Assembly (NCBI GenBank): GCA_964344765.1 | Contig: CAYFOM010000026.1 | Location: 1 to 61,730 of the forward strand | DNA length: 61,730 bases | Direction of reading: 5' to 3' | Source of the DNA: JACNIZ01 sp964344765 | GTDB lineage: Bacteria > Planctomycetota > UBA1135 | Shown: positions 35,121 to 43,568 of the stretch, piece by piece | Numbering within the stretch: position 1 is the first letter of the stretch | How the letters are laid out: each line of letters opens with the position of its first letter | Notes under the pieces: generated by a model | The model's input: only the letters and a program-made list of their open reading frames with translations | Database searches by the model: none | Told to the model about the DNA's origin: nothing | Position numbers and translations under genes: made by a program

Positions 35121-35198
35121 GACTACCACTCACGGAGCACGGAATGCGCCGCTCCTTATTGTAGGAAAGTCGCCGCACGGCGAGAATGCGCGGAACGG

Positions 35199-35894
35199 AT
35201 GGAACCCACCACACTAGCTGTCATCGGCATCATCATCATGTCGATCACCACCCACGAGGTGGCTCACGCCTGGACCGCATACAAGCTGGGCGACGACACC
35301 GCTCATCGGCTGGGTCGGATCAATCTGAATCCGTTGCTGCATATCGATCCGTTCATGACGGTGATTTTGCCGGCGTTGCTGGCTTTGTCCGGCAGCCCAG
35401 TGATTTTCGGTGGCGCCAAACCAGTGCCGTTCAATCCATTCAACCTGCGCAATCTGAAACGCGACGTTGCTTTGGTCGCGGCGGCCGGCCCGGTATCCAA
35501 CATCTTGATCGGCATCGGCCTGCTCGGTTTGCTGGCGGCGTTTTTGCACTTCGGAATCTGGACGTCGACCTCAAGCGGCTGCTCCATCCTGTGGCTGTCC
35601 GCCTTCTTCAACTTCATGCTGGCGGCCTTCAACATGATCCCGCTGCCGCCGTTGGATGGCTCGAAGGTCATGCAGTTCTTCCTTAAAGGAGACATCCGCG
35701 CTAAGTATCTGCAGTTGGAAGCATTCGGATTCATTCTGATCCTTGGTTTGCTGATCCTGGACCGCTCGGTTTTGCAAACCCACTTGTTCAGTAAGTACTT
35801 CGCCGCCACCGTTTTCCCGACCCTGGAAGCCTTCGGCGAACTGTTTGGCCTAGGCAGCTATATCCACGAGAAATGGTGGGGCTTTTTAGTTTAG
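35199..35894 (+). CDS. Site-2-protease-like M50 family membrane metalloprotease
   Basis: A 231-aa polytopic protein of the small bacterial M50 group. HEVAH at residues 19-23 gives the zinc site and the third ligand is D153 in NMIPLPPLDGSKV. AAAGPVSN lies at 95-101. Four to five hydrophobic segments are visible. There is no PDZ domain, unlike RseP. The ATG at 35199 was chosen because the frame upstream is antisense to kdsD. Substrate unknown. It precedes scpA, a neighbour seen in many bacteria. Confidence 0.9.
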   Translation: MEPTTLAVIGIIIMSITTHEVAHAWTAYKLGDDTAHRLGRINLNPLLHIDPFMTVILPALLALSGSPVIFGGAKPVPFNPFNLRNLKRDVALVAAAGPVSNILIGIGLLGLLAAFLHFGIWTSTSSGCSILWLSAFFNFMLAAFNMIPLPPLDGSKVMQFFLKGDIRAKYLQLEAFGFILILGLLILDRSVLQTHLFSKYFAATVFPTLEAFGELFGLGSYIHEKWWGFLV

Positions 35895-35953
35895 TATGTT
35901 GCATTAACGGCCTCCGCGCCGCGCCCTAAGTCCAGCTCCGCCGCCACCCTGCG

Positions 35954-36943
35954 ATGATCGAACCTGTCCACCCCGAAGAACTGCCGCCGTCGCGGCCAGT
36001 GGTAGGGGCGAAGGCCGACGCAAAAGCCAAAGGGCAGGCCGACGCCGATGCGCCGGTCAAGGAGGCGGAAGCCGGCGAAGTGCAAGCCGACGGTGACGAA
36101 GACGACTTCACTGTGCACTTGGATCGCGTCTTCCGCGGTCCGTTGGATCTGCTACTGCAACTGGTCCGCGAAAAAGAGCTCGAGATTCACGTCGTCAGCT
36201 TGGCGAAGGTTTGCGATGCCTACTGCCAGTACATTCGCCACCTACCGGCGGTGCAGATCGACGAAGCGGCCGACTACTTAGTCATCGCCGCGACGCTGCT
36301 GGCGATCAAATCCAAGTCGTTGCTGCCGACCGAAGAGGTCGACATCGACGAGGATCCGTTCGACCCGAGCGAAGAACTGGTTCAGCAGCTACTCGCTTAC
36401 AAAGAGCTGCGCCAAGCTTCCGATCAACTGGCCGAGCGCTGGCACGCACGTCAGCAGCTACTTCCGGCCGGCGGCAAGTGGTTGGGCAAGATCGACGCCG
36501 ACGAGGACGAAGAGGAAGAAGAGTGGGACGTCGGCGACTTGTCGATCTGGGACCTGCTCAAAATCATCAACCGCCTCGAGGAAGAAACCGGCTTCATGAA
36601 GCCGCACTCGGTGCGCCCGGCCGGCCGGCCGCTGCGCGCTTACGTACAAGAGGTGTGGGAGAAACTGCAGTTCGTCACCAAGACCTCGTTGCTGACCTTG
36701 CTGAAAGACGGCAACCACGGCCGCACCGACGCGGCTTATTATTTCGTCGCTCTGCTCGAACTCGCCAAGCAGCAACAGGTGGATTTGAAGCAGCGCGATT
36801 TTTACGACGACATCCACGTCAAGCGCCTGGAAACCACCGGCTTCTTCAACCTCGACAGCATTGACGAGCAGTTCGACGAAGACCAAGAAAGTTCTGAGCC
36901 AGAAGTGGACGAGTTACTCCATAACGAGCTCCCCTTGTCCTAA
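35954..36943 (+). CDS. scpA: Segregation and condensation protein A
   Basis: The 329-aa kleisin subunit of the SMC condensin. After an acidic, Ala-rich N-terminal extension of about 50 residues comes the typical start FRGPLDLLLQLVREKELEI, then AADYLVIAATLLAIKSKSLLP. The middle contains a Glu/Asp stretch (DADEDEEEEEWD). The C-terminal winged helix ends VALLELAKQQQVDLKQ-x-x-F. Neither scpB nor smc is adjacent. Confidence 0.93.
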   Translation: MIEPVHPEELPPSRPVVGAKADAKAKGQADADAPVKEAEAGEVQADGDEDDFTVHLDRVFRGPLDLLLQLVREKELEIHVVSLAKVCDAYCQYIRHLPAVQIDEAADYLVIAATLLAIKSKSLLPTEEVDIDEDPFDPSEELVQQLLAYKELRQASDQLAERWHARQQLLPAGGKWLGKIDADEDEEEEEWDVGDLSIWDLLKIINRLEEETGFMKPHSVRPAGRPLRAYVQEVWEKLQFVTKTSLLTLLKDGNHGRTDAAYYFVALLELAKQQQVDLKQRDFYDDIHVKRLETTGFFNLDSIDEQFDEDQESSEPEVDELLHNELPLS

Positions 36944-36994
36944 AATTAGCTGGCGGCAAACGCCGCGCGCCCCACACAACGGAATAGTCCGAGC

Positions 36995-37318
36995 ATGTCT
37001 AACGCCTTAGAAGTAACTGACACCACCTTCCAAGCCGAAGTCTTGGAATCCGATAAGCCTGTCTTGGTGGATTTCTGGGCTCCTTGGTGTGGTCCGTGCC
37101 GCGCAATGTCGCCGGCCGTCGACGCCATCGCCGATGAACTCGCCACCGAAATCAAGGTGGTGAAGCACAACACTCAAGACTCGCCAAACACTCCGTCCAG
37201 CTTGGGCGTGATGGCGATCCCGACGTTCTTGGTCTTCAAAGGTGGCCAGGAAGTCGGACGTCACACCGGCATGATGTCGGTGGACGACCTGCGCGGCTTA
37301 GTGTCGCCGCACCTGTAA
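36995..37318 (+). CDS. trxA: Thioredoxin
   Basis: A 107-aa cytosolic thioredoxin with the active site WCGPC (C32, C35), the cis-proline loop AIPTFLVFKGGQEVGR and normal length. No signal peptide. It stands alone between scpA and fmt with gaps of 51 and 36 bp. Confidence 0.95.
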   Translation: MSNALEVTDTTFQAEVLESDKPVLVDFWAPWCGPCRAMSPAVDAIADELATEIKVVKHNTQDSPNTPSSLGVMAIPTFLVFKGGQEVGRHTGMMSVDDLRGLVSPHL

Positions 37319-37354
37319 ATCGCAGAGTGCTATAGGGGCGTTCCAAGCAAAGCT

Positions 37355-38347
37355 TTGCGCATCGTCTTCTTCGGTTCCCCGCCCTTCGCGGAAGACTCGT
37401 TTGGCGCTTTGCTGGAACGCGACCCCAAACCCGTGGCGCTGGTTACGGCGCCGCCGCGTCGTGCCGGACGTGGTCGCAAAGAGGTGGTCAATCCACTGGT
37501 CGTCGCCGCCGAACAGGCCGACGTTCCGGTGTTGCGACCTGCCAGTGCTCGCAATGGTGAGTTTTTGGATCAGCTGCGGGCGCTGGAACCTGATTTGGGC
37601 GTGGTGGTCAGCTATGGCCAGATTCTCAGCGACGAGTTGTTGGCGACGCCGAAGTTTGGCTGCATCAATGTGCATGGTTCGCTGCTGCCGCGCTGGCGGG
37701 GGGCGAGCCCGGTGCAGGCGGCGATTTTGGCAGGCGACCAGGAATCGGGTGTTTGTGTGCAAAAAATGGTGGCGGCGTTGGATGCCGGCGCGGTTTTGGC
37801 CGAGCGCTCGGTGGTGCTGTCGCCGGACGAGCGCGCCTTTGAGTTGTTCGATCGGCTGAAGCGATTGGGCGCCGAGTTGTTGGCCGATTTCCTCGACCAA
37901 GTCGGCGACGGCCCGCTGCCCGCCGGTGAAGCTCAAGACGAGAATGCTGTTACCTTTTGCAAGCGAATCCGTCCTCTTGATGGGAGGATTTCGTGGCAGC
38001 AAACTTCGACGCAAATCGATCGCCTGGTTCGGGCGATGGCTGGGTGGCCGTGGGCACAGGCGCAATTGCCGAATGGCGATGCGGTGCGCATCCTTCGTGG
38101 AGAAGCCAGTTCGTTTCGGCCGGAAGGCGACTCTTCTGCTGGGAATGGTGGCGGCGAGCATTCCGTCGAGGCCGGCCAAGATGGTTCGGGCGACGGCGAA
38201 ATCCTGCGTTTAGATGGCGGGATTTTTGTGCGCTGCGGCGAAGGCGTGTTTCGCATCGACGAATTGCAGCGTGCCGGCAAAGCGGCGTTGGCGGCGGCCG
38301 ACTTTTTGCGCGGCCGCCCTCTCCAGATAGGGGAGAAACTGACATGA
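37355..38347 (+). CDS. fmt: Methionyl-tRNA formyltransferase
   Basis: A 330-aa enzyme that formylates initiator Met-tRNA. The start is TTG at 37355; the protein begins RIVFFGSPPFAEDSF as in the family. The formyl-transfer site reads NVHGSLLPRWRGASPVQ with Asn and His in place, and LDAGAVL supplies the catalytic Asp. FCKRIRPLDGRISW marks the linker to the C-terminal domain. An acidic Gly/Ser insertion lies at about 255-280. ATGA overlap with rsmB. Confidence 0.93.
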   Translation: MRIVFFGSPPFAEDSFGALLERDPKPVALVTAPPRRAGRGRKEVVNPLVVAAEQADVPVLRPASARNGEFLDQLRALEPDLGVVVSYGQILSDELLATPKFGCINVHGSLLPRWRGASPVQAAILAGDQESGVCVQKMVAALDAGAVLAERSVVLSPDERAFELFDRLKRLGAELLADFLDQVGDGPLPAGEAQDENAVTFCKRIRPLDGRISWQQTSTQIDRLVRAMAGWPWAQAQLPNGDAVRILRGEASSFRPEGDSSAGNGGGEHSVEAGQDGSGDGEILRLDGGIFVRCGEGVFRIDELQRAGKAALAAADFLRGRPLQIGEKLT

Positions 38348-39711
38348 GTCGCGAACCCGATGCTCGCGGTTTGGTGCTCGACCTGCTAATGCGGGCGCCG
38401 GATTTTCCTACTCGCGCTTTTGGCGAGGCGGTGCGACGCACTGGTTTGCCGGCGAAGGAGGTGGGGTTGGCGCGCCAACTGTTGGCCGGTGTGTTGCGTC
38501 ACAGCCATACGTTGGATGCGATCTACTCTCCTTATTGCAAGGGGCGCGTCGGCGATGAAGCAGTGCGCTGGACTTTGCGCTTGGGTGCGTTCCAACTTTT
38601 CTACTTGTCGAACATTCCTGCCCACGCGGCCATTCACGCCACCATCCAATCGGCGCGGCCGTTGCTGCGCGACAAAATTGGCTTTGCCAACGCAGTTCTG
38701 CGCTCTCTTCAGCGCAAAGCCAAGTTGGAAGAATCCTTTAGCGACGAGCCGGCGCGTAAACGTCTGACGGTTGGGCGGCGCTCGTGGATGTTCGACAAAG
38801 CCATCTTCAGCGATGCCGATAAGTACGCCGTCGACTCGTGGGCCGAGCGCTTGTCGTTTCCGCAGCAATTGGTGCGCAAGTGGTTCGCCGACATCGGTGA
38901 AGAAGCTGCGGTTCGGCGGATGAAGGCGTTGAACCAATTGCCTCCGGTATGGCTGCGAGTGAATTTGTTGCGCGCCGAAAAGGAGCAGGTGCGCGTCGCA
39001 TTGCAAGAGGCCGGTGTGCAGGTGACGAATCATGAACACCCGCGCGTTTTGCGCTTGGACAAACCGGGCCGCGACATTGCATCGCTGCCTGGTTACGCCG
39101 AGGGCTGGTGGTCGGTGCAAGACCTGACCTCGTTGCGCTGTTTGGAGTTGGGCGAACCCAAAGAAGGCATGCGCATTCTGGATTTATGCGCCGCACCAGG
39201 CGGTAAGTCCTTCGCCGCCGCCGAAATCAGTGGTGGCAAAGCCGAGATCGTCGCCTGCGATGTGTCGGAAACGCGTTTGGCGCGTCTACAGCCCGAAGCT
39301 GAGCGTCTTGGTCATAAAATCCAAACTCACCTGCTCAACAACGACGGCTCCGGCATGCCCGATGGCCGGTTCGATTTGATTGTGCTCGATGTGCCCTGCA
39401 CCAACACCGGAGTGTTGAATAAGCGTCTTGAGGCGCGGGCGCGCTACCACAAGGATGAATTGCACCGCGCGACTACGACTCAAAACCTGATTCGCAAAGC
39501 TGTGCAGAAACAGTATTTACAGGCGTCGGCGGAGGGCGAATTCGGGGCAAAACGTCCGTCGGTTTTATGGACCACCTGCTCGATCGAGCCGGAGGAAAAC
39601 GAAGAAATGGCGGCGCGCTTGGTTAAACAGGCGTCGCTGGAGTGCAAAGCCGAGCTGCGCGTGGAGCCGGATGGCGTCCAAGCCGGCGGTTACGCGGCTA
39701 TGCTGATATAG
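38344..39711 (+). CDS. rsmB: 16S rRNA m5C967 methyltransferase RsmB (Sun)
   Basis: A 455-aa SAM-dependent methyltransferase with an N-terminal NusB-like RNA-binding domain and a RsmB catalytic domain. SAM motif I is DLCAAPGGKS; the two cysteines are in DVPCTNTG (the family more often has PCSGTG) and TTCSIEPEENE. The ATG at 38344 overlaps fmt by ATGA, the common fmt-rsmB arrangement. Confidence 0.92.
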   Translation: MSREPDARGLVLDLLMRAPDFPTRAFGEAVRRTGLPAKEVGLARQLLAGVLRHSHTLDAIYSPYCKGRVGDEAVRWTLRLGAFQLFYLSNIPAHAAIHATIQSARPLLRDKIGFANAVLRSLQRKAKLEESFSDEPARKRLTVGRRSWMFDKAIFSDADKYAVDSWAERLSFPQQLVRKWFADIGEEAAVRRMKALNQLPPVWLRVNLLRAEKEQVRVALQEAGVQVTNHEHPRVLRLDKPGRDIASLPGYAEGWWSVQDLTSLRCLELGEPKEGMRILDLCAAPGGKSFAAAEISGGKAEIVACDVSETRLARLQPEAERLGHKIQTHLLNNDGSGMPDGRFDLIVLDVPCTNTGVLNKRLEARARYHKDELHRATTTQNLIRKAVQKQYLQASAEGEFGAKRPSVLWTTCSIEPEENEEMAARLVKQASLECKAELRVEPDGVQAGGYAAMLI

Positions 39712-39725
39712 ATAGAGGGGAACCC

Positions 39726-40223
39726 ATGGCCCGCAAGAAGAAGAAAGAGAAGCCCAAATTGATCGACAGCGGCACCGTCGCCGGCAGCTTGTGCGCGGCA
39801 GTGGTGTTCACCGTGTGGCTATTTGTTGAGTTTTCGGGCAAAGCCGCGGCCAACGACGGCGAACCCAGCGAGGGAGAGCTGCGTCCGGCGGCCGAGGAAT
39901 CGACGGGCACGACGACTCCGCCTCCGGCTGAACCGGTTTCGTCTACGCCGGCGTGGAAGAAGGATCCGCGTTGGGATAAAGGCATCAAGCTGGGCAAAGA
40001 AGGAATTCAACAGGCCGAAGACGCGATTAAATGGAATGAAGAGGTGGGCGGCGATCCGTTTTACTTCGGCAGTCAGATTTCCGAAGCGGGCGACAAGGTG
40101 GTGAAAGCCATTCGCATTCTTGAGGACCTGAAAAAGGATTACCCCGACGACGCGATGGCGCAGGATGCCATCGATAAGTGGCTCAAGTATTTTGAGCGCA
40201 AGTCGCCGCGACACGCGAAGTAG
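39726..40223 (+). CDS. Small membrane protein, paralogue of 41052-41501
   Basis: A 165-aa protein of unknown function, well placed behind a GAGGGG ribosome binding site. After a Lys-rich N-terminus (residues 2-11) comes one membrane helix (about 19-36, VAGSLCAAVVFTVWLFVE), a Pro/Thr/Glu linker, then a helical soluble domain from about residue 80. The block DPRWDKGIKL with KWNEEVGGDPFYF recurs in altered form in the gene at 41052. The Lys-rich start predicts a cytosolic N-terminus and an outward C-terminus. The last base of the stop codon is the first base of the next GTG start. Confidence 0.75.
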   Translation: MARKKKKEKPKLIDSGTVAGSLCAAVVFTVWLFVEFSGKAAANDGEPSEGELRPAAEESTGTTTPPPAEPVSSTPAWKKDPRWDKGIKLGKEGIQQAEDAIKWNEEVGGDPFYFGSQISEAGDKVVKAIRILEDLKKDYPDDAMAQDAIDKWLKYFERKSPRHAK

Positions 40224-41050
40224 TGGTTCGACTCGGGTACAACTCCAACGGCTTTACCAGCCACCGGCTTGACGAGGTGCTTCCTTGGTTGGCGGAGCTG
40301 GGCTACCAAGCGGTTGCGATTACTCCGGATGTTGGCTGCTTGGATCCGGCGACGACGACTCTGGAACAAGTGCGCCAGGTAGGGCGGCGCTGCGAACAGT
40401 TGGGCTTGCAAGTGGTCGTCGAAACCGGTGCGCGTTACGTGTTGGATGCGCGGCGCAAGCATCGGCCGAATTTGCTGGAGCCGGGTGAGGGCTGGCGGGT
40501 TCGATTGGACTACCTGAAGCAAATGCTGCAATGGTGTCAGGAGTTAGGGTCGCCGGTGCTGTCGTTTTGGAGTGGTGCGGTTCCCGAAGGCCAGGATGAC
40601 CGCGGGGCGGCGCAACGCCTGGAGCGAGCCATGGCCGAGTTAGTGGAGCCGGCGCAGAAAGCCGGGGTTGCGTTGGGCATGGAACCGGAGCCAGGCCACT
40701 GGATCGACAGTGTTTCCGCTTGGCAATACTTTCGCGAACTGAGCGGAATTCCGGTGCAGATGACCTTGGACTTGGGCCACTTGCTGGTCAGCAATGAACT
40801 CCCGGTCGAGCACATCGTTCGCCGCCATGCTGCGCACATCGTCAATGTGCACGTTGACGATATGCGAATCGGCGTTCATGATCATTTGGCCTTGGGCGAG
40901 GGCGAGGTCGACTGGCAACCAGTGATCGATGCTCTCAACGAACTGCCTTCTGCGGTGCCGGCATGTTTGGAGCTGAGCCGCGACAGCCACCGTTTCCATG
41001 AGCTGGCACCGGCCAGCATTCAATTCCTGCAACAACTGGGACTCAAATAA
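40223..41050 (+). CDS. Xylose isomerase-like TIM-barrel protein
   Basis: A 275-aa protein of the sugar phosphate isomerase/epimerase superfamily (AP endonuclease family 2-like barrel). Metal-ligand positions are visible as E in GMEPEPGHW, D and H in TLDLGHLLV, H in NVHVDDM, and E in ACLELSRDSH. GTG start overlapping the previous stop. The substrate is unknown. It lies between two paralogous small membrane proteins, an arrangement suggesting a joint role. Confidence 0.82.
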   Translation: MVRLGYNSNGFTSHRLDEVLPWLAELGYQAVAITPDVGCLDPATTTLEQVRQVGRRCEQLGLQVVVETGARYVLDARRKHRPNLLEPGEGWRVRLDYLKQMLQWCQELGSPVLSFWSGAVPEGQDDRGAAQRLERAMAELVEPAQKAGVALGMEPEPGHWIDSVSAWQYFRELSGIPVQMTLDLGHLLVSNELPVEHIVRRHAAHIVNVHVDDMRIGVHDHLALGEGEVDWQPVIDALNELPSAVPACLELSRDSHRFHELAPASIQFLQQLGLK

Positions 41051-41051
41051 G

Positions 41052-41501
41052 ATGCGTTTTTTAGTCGTGATATTAGTGCTCGCCGGAGCGGCGTTTTTTG
41101 CTGCCAACCGCTACCTCGAACAGAAGGAGGAGCGGGAGAAGCCGAAGCCGGTTCCGGAGTACGTCGACAGCGCGCCGTTCGAGGCGGCCGAAGAAGTGGA
41201 ATCCGGACCGATGGTCCCGGAGCACTTGCGCTGGACCTTGGATCCGCGCTGGCAGGAGTCCGAAGCCAAGGGCGACGCCGCCTGGGACAAGGCGGTCAAG
41301 CTTTACGAGTGGCACGAAAACGAAGGTGGCGACCCGCTGCGCTTACGCCGTGAAAAAGAAGAGTTGTTGGCGACGCTGGAACCCATCATCAAAGGCCTCG
41401 AGGAAATGAAGGCGGAATATGAGGGCAACACCGGGGTGATTGGGAATCTTCAAAAGAAAATCGATCGATACTCGGCTGCGATCAGCGGTGTTCTAAGGTA
41501 A
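41052..41501 (+). CDS. Small membrane protein, paralogue of 39726-40223
   Basis: A 149-aa protein of unknown function with an N-terminal membrane helix (MRFLVVILVLAGAAFFAA), a charged Glu/Lys/Pro linker, and a helical domain containing DPRWQESEAKGDAAWDKAV followed by EWHENEGGDPLRLRREK. The order DPRW, a W-D-K-x-[IV]-K-L helix, then GGDP is shared with the 39726 protein, although the lengths of the segments differ. It starts one base after the TIM-barrel stop. Confidence 0.72.
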   Translation: MRFLVVILVLAGAAFFAANRYLEQKEEREKPKPVPEYVDSAPFEAAEEVESGPMVPEHLRWTLDPRWQESEAKGDAAWDKAVKLYEWHENEGGDPLRLRREKEELLATLEPIIKGLEEMKAEYEGNTGVIGNLQKKIDRYSAAISGVLR

Positions 41502-41563
41502 ACCGCCCGAGTTGTCCGAAACACATGTAAACTCAGTGCCGTCTGCTACTAATACCTTCTGCG

Positions 41564-42061
41564 ATGAAACCTGTCCGCTACTTAGCCATCTTGCTTTTGC
41601 CCTTCGCCGCTGCCAGCTGCGGCATGAACCCGACGGACCACAACATCCCTGGTACGCTGAATCTCGAACGTGAAGAGTTCGGGCCGGATCACCACCTTTA
41701 CCTGCACCACACCATCATGCTCGAGGAGGAATTCAACGAGGCATTTGGAATGGTGGCCGACCGCAAGGTGGAACTGACCGCCGCTGAGGCCGAACTGCTC
41801 ATGCAGGAGGGTGCCTCAAAAAAAAAGTCCAGTAGCACGCCTTGGAAACAGCGCGTCTACCCCAAGGACCAGTGGCACAAAGTAAACGTCTTTGATCTCT
41901 CCGGCATCGAGCCGAAGGAGCGCGCCACTCGTCCGTCGTGGACCAGCGATAAGGAGCATGCGCAGCGCTGTCATAAGCCGCTGCGGCAACGCGAGATTTA
42001 TCGTCTAGGTCCGGACGGCAAAGTGACCAAGAGCTATAAGCGAGCGGGGACAGTAATCTAA
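41564..42061 (+). CDS. Hypothetical lipoprotein
   Basis: A 165-aa protein with a lipoprotein signal (YLAILLLPFAAASC, Cys19). The mature part is charged and not recognised. A run of nine A (41818-41826) encodes the Lys cluster in GASKKKSSS and is a place where slippage or an assembly error could shift the frame, but the frame shown is intact to the stop. It converges on the sulfatase gene. Confidence 0.65.
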   Translation: MKPVRYLAILLLPFAAASCGMNPTDHNIPGTLNLEREEFGPDHHLYLHHTIMLEEEFNEAFGMVADRKVELTAAEAELLMQEGASKKKSSSTPWKQRVYPKDQWHKVNVFDLSGIEPKERATRPSWTSDKEHAQRCHKPLRQREIYRLGPDGKVTKSYKRAGTVI

Positions 42062-42070
42062 GTCCCGCGC

Positions 42071-43522
42071 TTATTGCCGCGTCCAATCTTCAGGAGCCTG
42101 CCAATTGGTGGGCTCTTCTTCTTTTGCCGGCGGAATTTGATTGAGAGTGGCGCCGCTGTCATCTAACGAAAGCCATTCCGCAAGCTGGGTTCTCATCGCG
42201 TCGACGCGATCGGCCTGCTCCTTCAGCAAGTTCTTCTTTTCGGACGGATCATCCGCAATGTGGTAAAGCCACTCCTTAATCTCGCCGTCGGCGTGCGATA
42301 CCCGGCGGATGTACTTGAAGCCATCGGCGAACAATGCGAGTTGGGCGCGTGTGTCGTTTACTGCGACAAAAACGGTGGACCCACGGCTGGAATCCAAGTT
42401 CGTGGTGCGCGCCGTGGGTTGGCGGGCTCCAGGGCTTTGCAAAACAGGTGCTAAGTTCACCCCATCAACAATGGGATTGAGTTCGGCATTTGCCAACTGC
42501 GCAAGAGTGGGAGCCAAATCAAAAACCGATGTGAAATCATCTAGTTCCTGCTGGGCCCAACGACCCGGCGCATGCAACACGGCGGGCGTTTTAATACCGC
42601 CCTCAAACACAGTGCTTTTGCCACCTCGATAAGGCTGATTGTTGCCCCCCGAGTCGCGGGCACCGCCGTTATCACCAAGGAACAAGATCACGCTTCGTTG
42701 ATCCTGACCACGAGCCTGCAGCGCAGTTTGTATTTGGCCGATTGCGCGATCCATTTCGCTGACCATTGCGCAAAAGGTCTGCCGGTCCGAATTTTCGATG
42801 GATGCATACGCCTCGAGCGCTGAGTCCGGAGCCTGCAGCGGTTGATGTGGAGCGGTAAAGCTAACGGTCAGGAATAGCGGCTGGGAGAAATCATGCTCCT
42901 GGATCAAGCGGACGGCATCGTCGGCGATTAAATGGGTGGTGTAACCATCCACTGCAACCGCTTCGCCATCGCGCTGCCAATCCATGCCGCCGCGGCGGGG
43001 TTTGCGGTTCCAGTAATCCACCGACCCGTTCAAGCAGCCATAAAAGTAATCAAAGCCGTGTCGATGGGGGTGGTGCTCGGGGACGGTGTGGCCCAAATGC
43101 CATTTACCGATTAGCGCGGTTTGATACCCGGCGGTGGCCAATGCCTCGGCCAGGGTGGTTTCCGATTCCGGCAAGCCGCGTTCGCTCCACGGCGGCAACG
43201 GCGACCAAGCTAAGCCATAACGCAACGGCGAGCGTCCGGTGAACAACGCTGCGCGCGACGGTGTGCAAACCGGGAAGGCATGGAAATTATTGAAACGGAT
43301 TCCGTCGGCGGCGAGTTGATCGATGACCGGGGTTTGTGGTTGCCCGCCCAAATAGGAAAGGTCGGCCATGCCGAGGTCGTCGGCAATAAAGATGAGAATG
43401 TTGGGCTTTGCCGCGTCGTCGGAAGGGTTGGGTTTTGCGGCGCTTTGGTTGTTGGCCGTCGGCTCGGGCGCACAGGCTACACCGAGGGCAAGCAACAGAA
43501 GGATGGGGGCCGCGAATCGCAC
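42071..43522 (-). CDS. Sulfatase (formylglycine-dependent, lipoprotein-like signal)
   Basis: A 483-aa exported arylsulfatase-type hydrolase. From GTG at 43522 the signal peptide ends LGVAC (Cys17), probably a lipobox. The metal-binding start is NILIFIADDLG (42-51). The C-x-P-S-R formylglycine signature is CTPSRAALFTG with C86. GKWHLGH and GDNGGARDSGG are further sulfatase motifs. Longer versions of the frame run antisense into the aldehyde dehydrogenase gene and were rejected. Planctomycetes often carry many sulfatases. The maturase gene is not in the window. Confidence 0.9.
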   Translation of the reverse strand: MRFAAPILLLLALGVACAPEPTANNQSAAKPNPSDDAAKPNILIFIADDLGMADLSYLGGQPQTPVIDQLAADGIRFNNFHAFPVCTPSRAALFTGRSPLRYGLAWSPLPPWSERGLPESETTLAEALATAGYQTALIGKWHLGHTVPEHHPHRHGFDYFYGCLNGSVDYWNRKPRRGGMDWQRDGEAVAVDGYTTHLIADDAVRLIQEHDFSQPLFLTVSFTAPHQPLQAPDSALEAYASIENSDRQTFCAMVSEMDRAIGQIQTALQARGQDQRSVILFLGDNGGARDSGGNNQPYRGGKSTVFEGGIKTPAVLHAPGRWAQQELDDFTSVFDLAPTLAQLANAELNPIVDGVNLAPVLQSPGARQPTARTTNLDSSRGSTVFVAVNDTRAQLALFADGFKYIRRVSHADGEIKEWLYHIADDPSEKKNLLKEQADRVDAMRTQLAEWLSLDDSGATLNQIPPAKEEEPTNWQAPEDWTRQ

Positions 43523-43568
43523 GGGGCGATGGTAACAATGACCGCCTGCGCCGCGGCACAATAGGGTG

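Noticed and set aside
41818..41826. A9 run in the lipoprotein gene as a programmed frameshift site
   Set aside because: The frame shown is uninterrupted and ends in a normal stop. Neither alternative frame gives a recognisable product, so there is no positive evidence.
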